NCBI GenBank assembly: GCA_016713885.1
Contig: JADJOF010000002.1
Location: 310,001-374,000 of the forward strand
Direction: 5' to 3'
DNA from: Bdellovibrionales bacterium
GTDB lineage: Bacteria; Bdellovibrionota; Bdellovibrionia; Bdellovibrionales; JAMPXM01
Length of the DNA: 64,000 nt
Part shown: positions 62,249 to 64,000 of the stretch, one piece after another
Layout of the letters: every line of letters begins with the position of its first letter
Position numbering within the stretch: the stretch's first letter is position 1
Translations under genes and position numbers: made by a program
The notes under the pieces: generated by a model
What the model saw: only the letters and a program-made list of their open reading frames with translations
What the model was told of the DNA's origin: nothing
Database searches by the model: none

Positions 62249-63940
62249 ATGGGATCATTTCCAACGGGTCCGCGCGTGATTCATGCGCCAAAAGGTGGCA
62301 AGCCAAGCGATATGAGCTGTAAGGGCTGGTTGCAAGAGGCGGCCTATCGGATGATTCAGAACAATCTTGATCCCGACGTTGCCGAACGGCCGATGGATCT
62401 TGTGGTCTATGGTGGTATCGGTAAAGCCGCGCGCAATTGGCCCGCGTTTGATAAGATTCTTGCAAGCCTTCGTACTCTTGAGAACGACGAGACGCTTCTC
62501 GTGCAAAGTGGAAAACCAGTTGGGATTTTAAAAACCCATGTCGATGCGCCTCGCGTGCTTTTGGCGAATTCAAACCTTGTTGGGAACTGGGCGAACTGGG
62601 ATGTGTTTCACGAACTCGATAAAAAGGGTTTGATGATGTACGGCCAGATGACTGCGGGTTCCTGGATCTACATTGGAACTCAGGGCATTGTGCAGGGCAC
62701 GTACGAAACTTTTGCGGAGTGCGGCCGCAAGCACTTTGCGACGACCAAGGGCTATTCAGAGGAGACTCCGCTCAAAGGCCGCACCGTTTTAACCGCAGGT
62801 CTTGGTGGCATGGGCGGAGCTCAGCCGTTGGCAGCAGTGTTTGCTGGTGCAGCGGTACTTGCCGTTGAGGTCGATCGCACGCGCATCGATTTTAGATTGC
62901 GCACAAAGTATGTCGATGAAGTGGCAAACGACATCGATGATGCGATCAAGCGGGTGAACGACTATCGCGCGCGTGGTGTGGCGCGCTCGGTTGCGCTTGA
63001 AGGCAATATGGCCGAAGTGATTCATGAGATGATCAAGCGGGGCTACTCGCCAGATGTTGTGACTGATCAGACCAGTGCGCACGATCCACTCAACGGATAT
63101 ATCCCTGAGGGCTATTCGCTTTCAAAGGCAGCCGAACTTCGCACTGAGAATCCAAAGCGTTATGTGGAGCTCTCAACTGCATCGATGGCGAAACACGTGG
63201 CCGGAATGCTTGAGATGCAAAAGCGCGGTGCGATTGCGTTTGATTACGGAAACAATATTCGCGCTCGCGCCGTTGAAGGCGGCGTGAAGGACGCGTTCAA
63301 TATTCCGGGCTTTGTGCCTGAATACATTCGTCCGCTATTTTGTAAGGGCTCTGGCCCCTTCCGCTGGGTTGCGCTTTCTGGTGATCCTGCCGATATCAAA
63401 GTGACTGATGATGCGATTCGCGAACTCTTTCCACATAAAAAATCACTGCACCGCTGGCTCGATATGGCGCAAGAGAGAATCGCGTTCCAAGGCTTGCCGG
63501 CGCGGATCTGCTGGCTTGAGTACGGTGAGCGCCATAAAGCTGGGCTCATGTTCAACGAACTCGTTCGCACGGGAAAAGTGAAAGCGCCGATCGTGATTGG
63601 TCGCGATCACTTGGATTGCGGTTCCGTTGCATCGCCGAATCGCGAGACTGAGGCGATGAAGGATGGCTCCGACATGGTGGCCGACTGGCCAATTCTCAAT
63701 GCGCTTGTGAATACGGCGTGTGGTGCGACGTGGGTGAGTTTCCATCACGGCGGTGGCGTCGGTATGGGCTACTCGCTTCATGCGGGACAGGTGATTGTTG
63801 CCGACGGTACGCCAGAGGCCGCTCGTCGTCTTGAGCGTGTGTTGACTGCGGACCCTGCGATGGGAATTTTCCGCCATGTCGACGCCGGCTACGAAGATGC
63901 ACTGGTGACTGCGCGCGAGCGCGGTGTGCATCTTCCGTGA
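62249..63940 (+). CDS. hutU: urocanate hydratase
   Basis: Second step of histidine catabolism, adding water to urocanate with tightly bound NAD. The 563-residue protein has VVYGGIGKAARNW, GQMTAGSWIYIGTQGIVQGT, VLTAGLGGMGGAQP (NAD site), DYGNNIRARA and the conserved GTPEAARRLERVL. It starts at ATG 62249 after GGGGGAGG (62237-62244). An in-frame start at 62042 lies in rarD and is unlikely. Confidence 0.96.
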   Translation: MGSFPTGPRVIHAPKGGKPSDMSCKGWLQEAAYRMIQNNLDPDVAERPMDLVVYGGIGKAARNWPAFDKILASLRTLENDETLLVQSGKPVGILKTHVDAPRVLLANSNLVGNWANWDVFHELDKKGLMMYGQMTAGSWIYIGTQGIVQGTYETFAECGRKHFATTKGYSEETPLKGRTVLTAGLGGMGGAQPLAAVFAGAAVLAVEVDRTRIDFRLRTKYVDEVANDIDDAIKRVNDYRARGVARSVALEGNMAEVIHEMIKRGYSPDVVTDQTSAHDPLNGYIPEGYSLSKAAELRTENPKRYVELSTASMAKHVAGMLEMQKRGAIAFDYGNNIRARAVEGGVKDAFNIPGFVPEYIRPLFCKGSGPFRWVALSGDPADIKVTDDAIRELFPHKKSLHRWLDMAQERIAFQGLPARICWLEYGERHKAGLMFNELVRTGKVKAPIVIGRDHLDCGSVASPNRETEAMKDGSDMVADWPILNALVNTACGATWVSFHHGGGVGMGYSLHAGQVIVADGTPEAARRLERVLTADPAMGIFRHVDAGYEDALVTARERGVHLP

Positions 63941-64000
63941 GGGGTGAGTCGGCACTGCCGGAAGGCTTTTTTATTCGCGAGCTAACTCCAGAGGCCATGC
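63937..64000 (+). CDS. start of a downstream gene (partial)
   Basis: A frame starts with GTG 63937, overlapping the hutU stop by GTGA, and stays open to the window end (ESALPEGFFIRELTPEAM). Too short to name; it could be another hut-operon gene or an acetyltransferase-like protein. Confidence 0.35.
   Translation, partial: MRGESALPEGFFIRELTPEAM

Overview
The window is a gene-dense chromosomal stretch (about 85 features, few gaps over 200 bp) of a free-living or predatory Gram-negative bacterium. Outer-membrane lipoproteins, LptF, TIGR02147-type regulators, Pro/Thr-rich surface lipoproteins, many two-component proteins and a DNA topoisomerase VI operon suggest a Bdellovibrionota/Oligoflexia-like organism. 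This placement is inferred from gene content and family resemblance only; no 16S gene is present.

Layout. 1-8 kb: the 5' part of thiL, divergent pdxH, a HIT protein, a FecR-like/outer-membrane protein, several uncharacterised exported or membrane proteins, a C39-like lipoprotein and tRNA-Arg(TCT). 8-16 kb: a von Willebrand-type lipoprotein; a minus-strand operon of an NtrC-type regulator, cdsA and a PlsC acyltransferase joined to a metallo-beta-lactamase-fold hydrolase; serA; an orphan kinase dimerisation domain opposite a response regulator. 16-22 kb: a transposase, a GlcD-type FAD oxidase, and a phosphorelay operon (REC-PilZ, REC, hybrid-less kinase, HPt). 22.5-25.2 kb: an IS4-type element nested in an ISAs1-type element, which itself sits in a REP-like palindrome. 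25-30 kb: exported peptidase-like proteins, a VanY-type carboxypeptidase, a protein-glutaminase homologue with a coupled partner, monothiol glutaredoxin plus BolA, an HNH nuclease. 30-34 kb: an FKBP isomerase and topoisomerase VI subunits B and A. 34-46 kb: a metallopeptidase-like lipoprotein, aconitase, a PAS kinase, a thioredoxin-like protein, and an operon of response regulator, nadC and birA. 46-54 kb: lptF, a tandem DUF333 protein, a TIGR02147 regulator, exported proteins, def-fmt-rpe. 54-64 kb: histidine catabolism genes hutH and hutU separated by a GMC oxidoreductase, AraC regulator, FMN reductase, exported proteins and rarD.

A strong global feature is that ten otherwise conserved genes are broken by twelve small indels. 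In ten of the twelve sites restoring one base, usually in a short homopolymer, gives back a full-length family-typical protein whose total length is then a multiple of three. The simplest reading is assembly/sequencing indel error, so the gene splits should not be taken as biology without re-sequencing. The items most worth follow-up are the bacterial topoisomerase VI operon, the nested IS pair with both target duplications intact inside a REP-like hairpin, the protein-glutaminase operon, the PlsC-hydrolase fusion and the exported Cys-rich protein/BamE-like pair.
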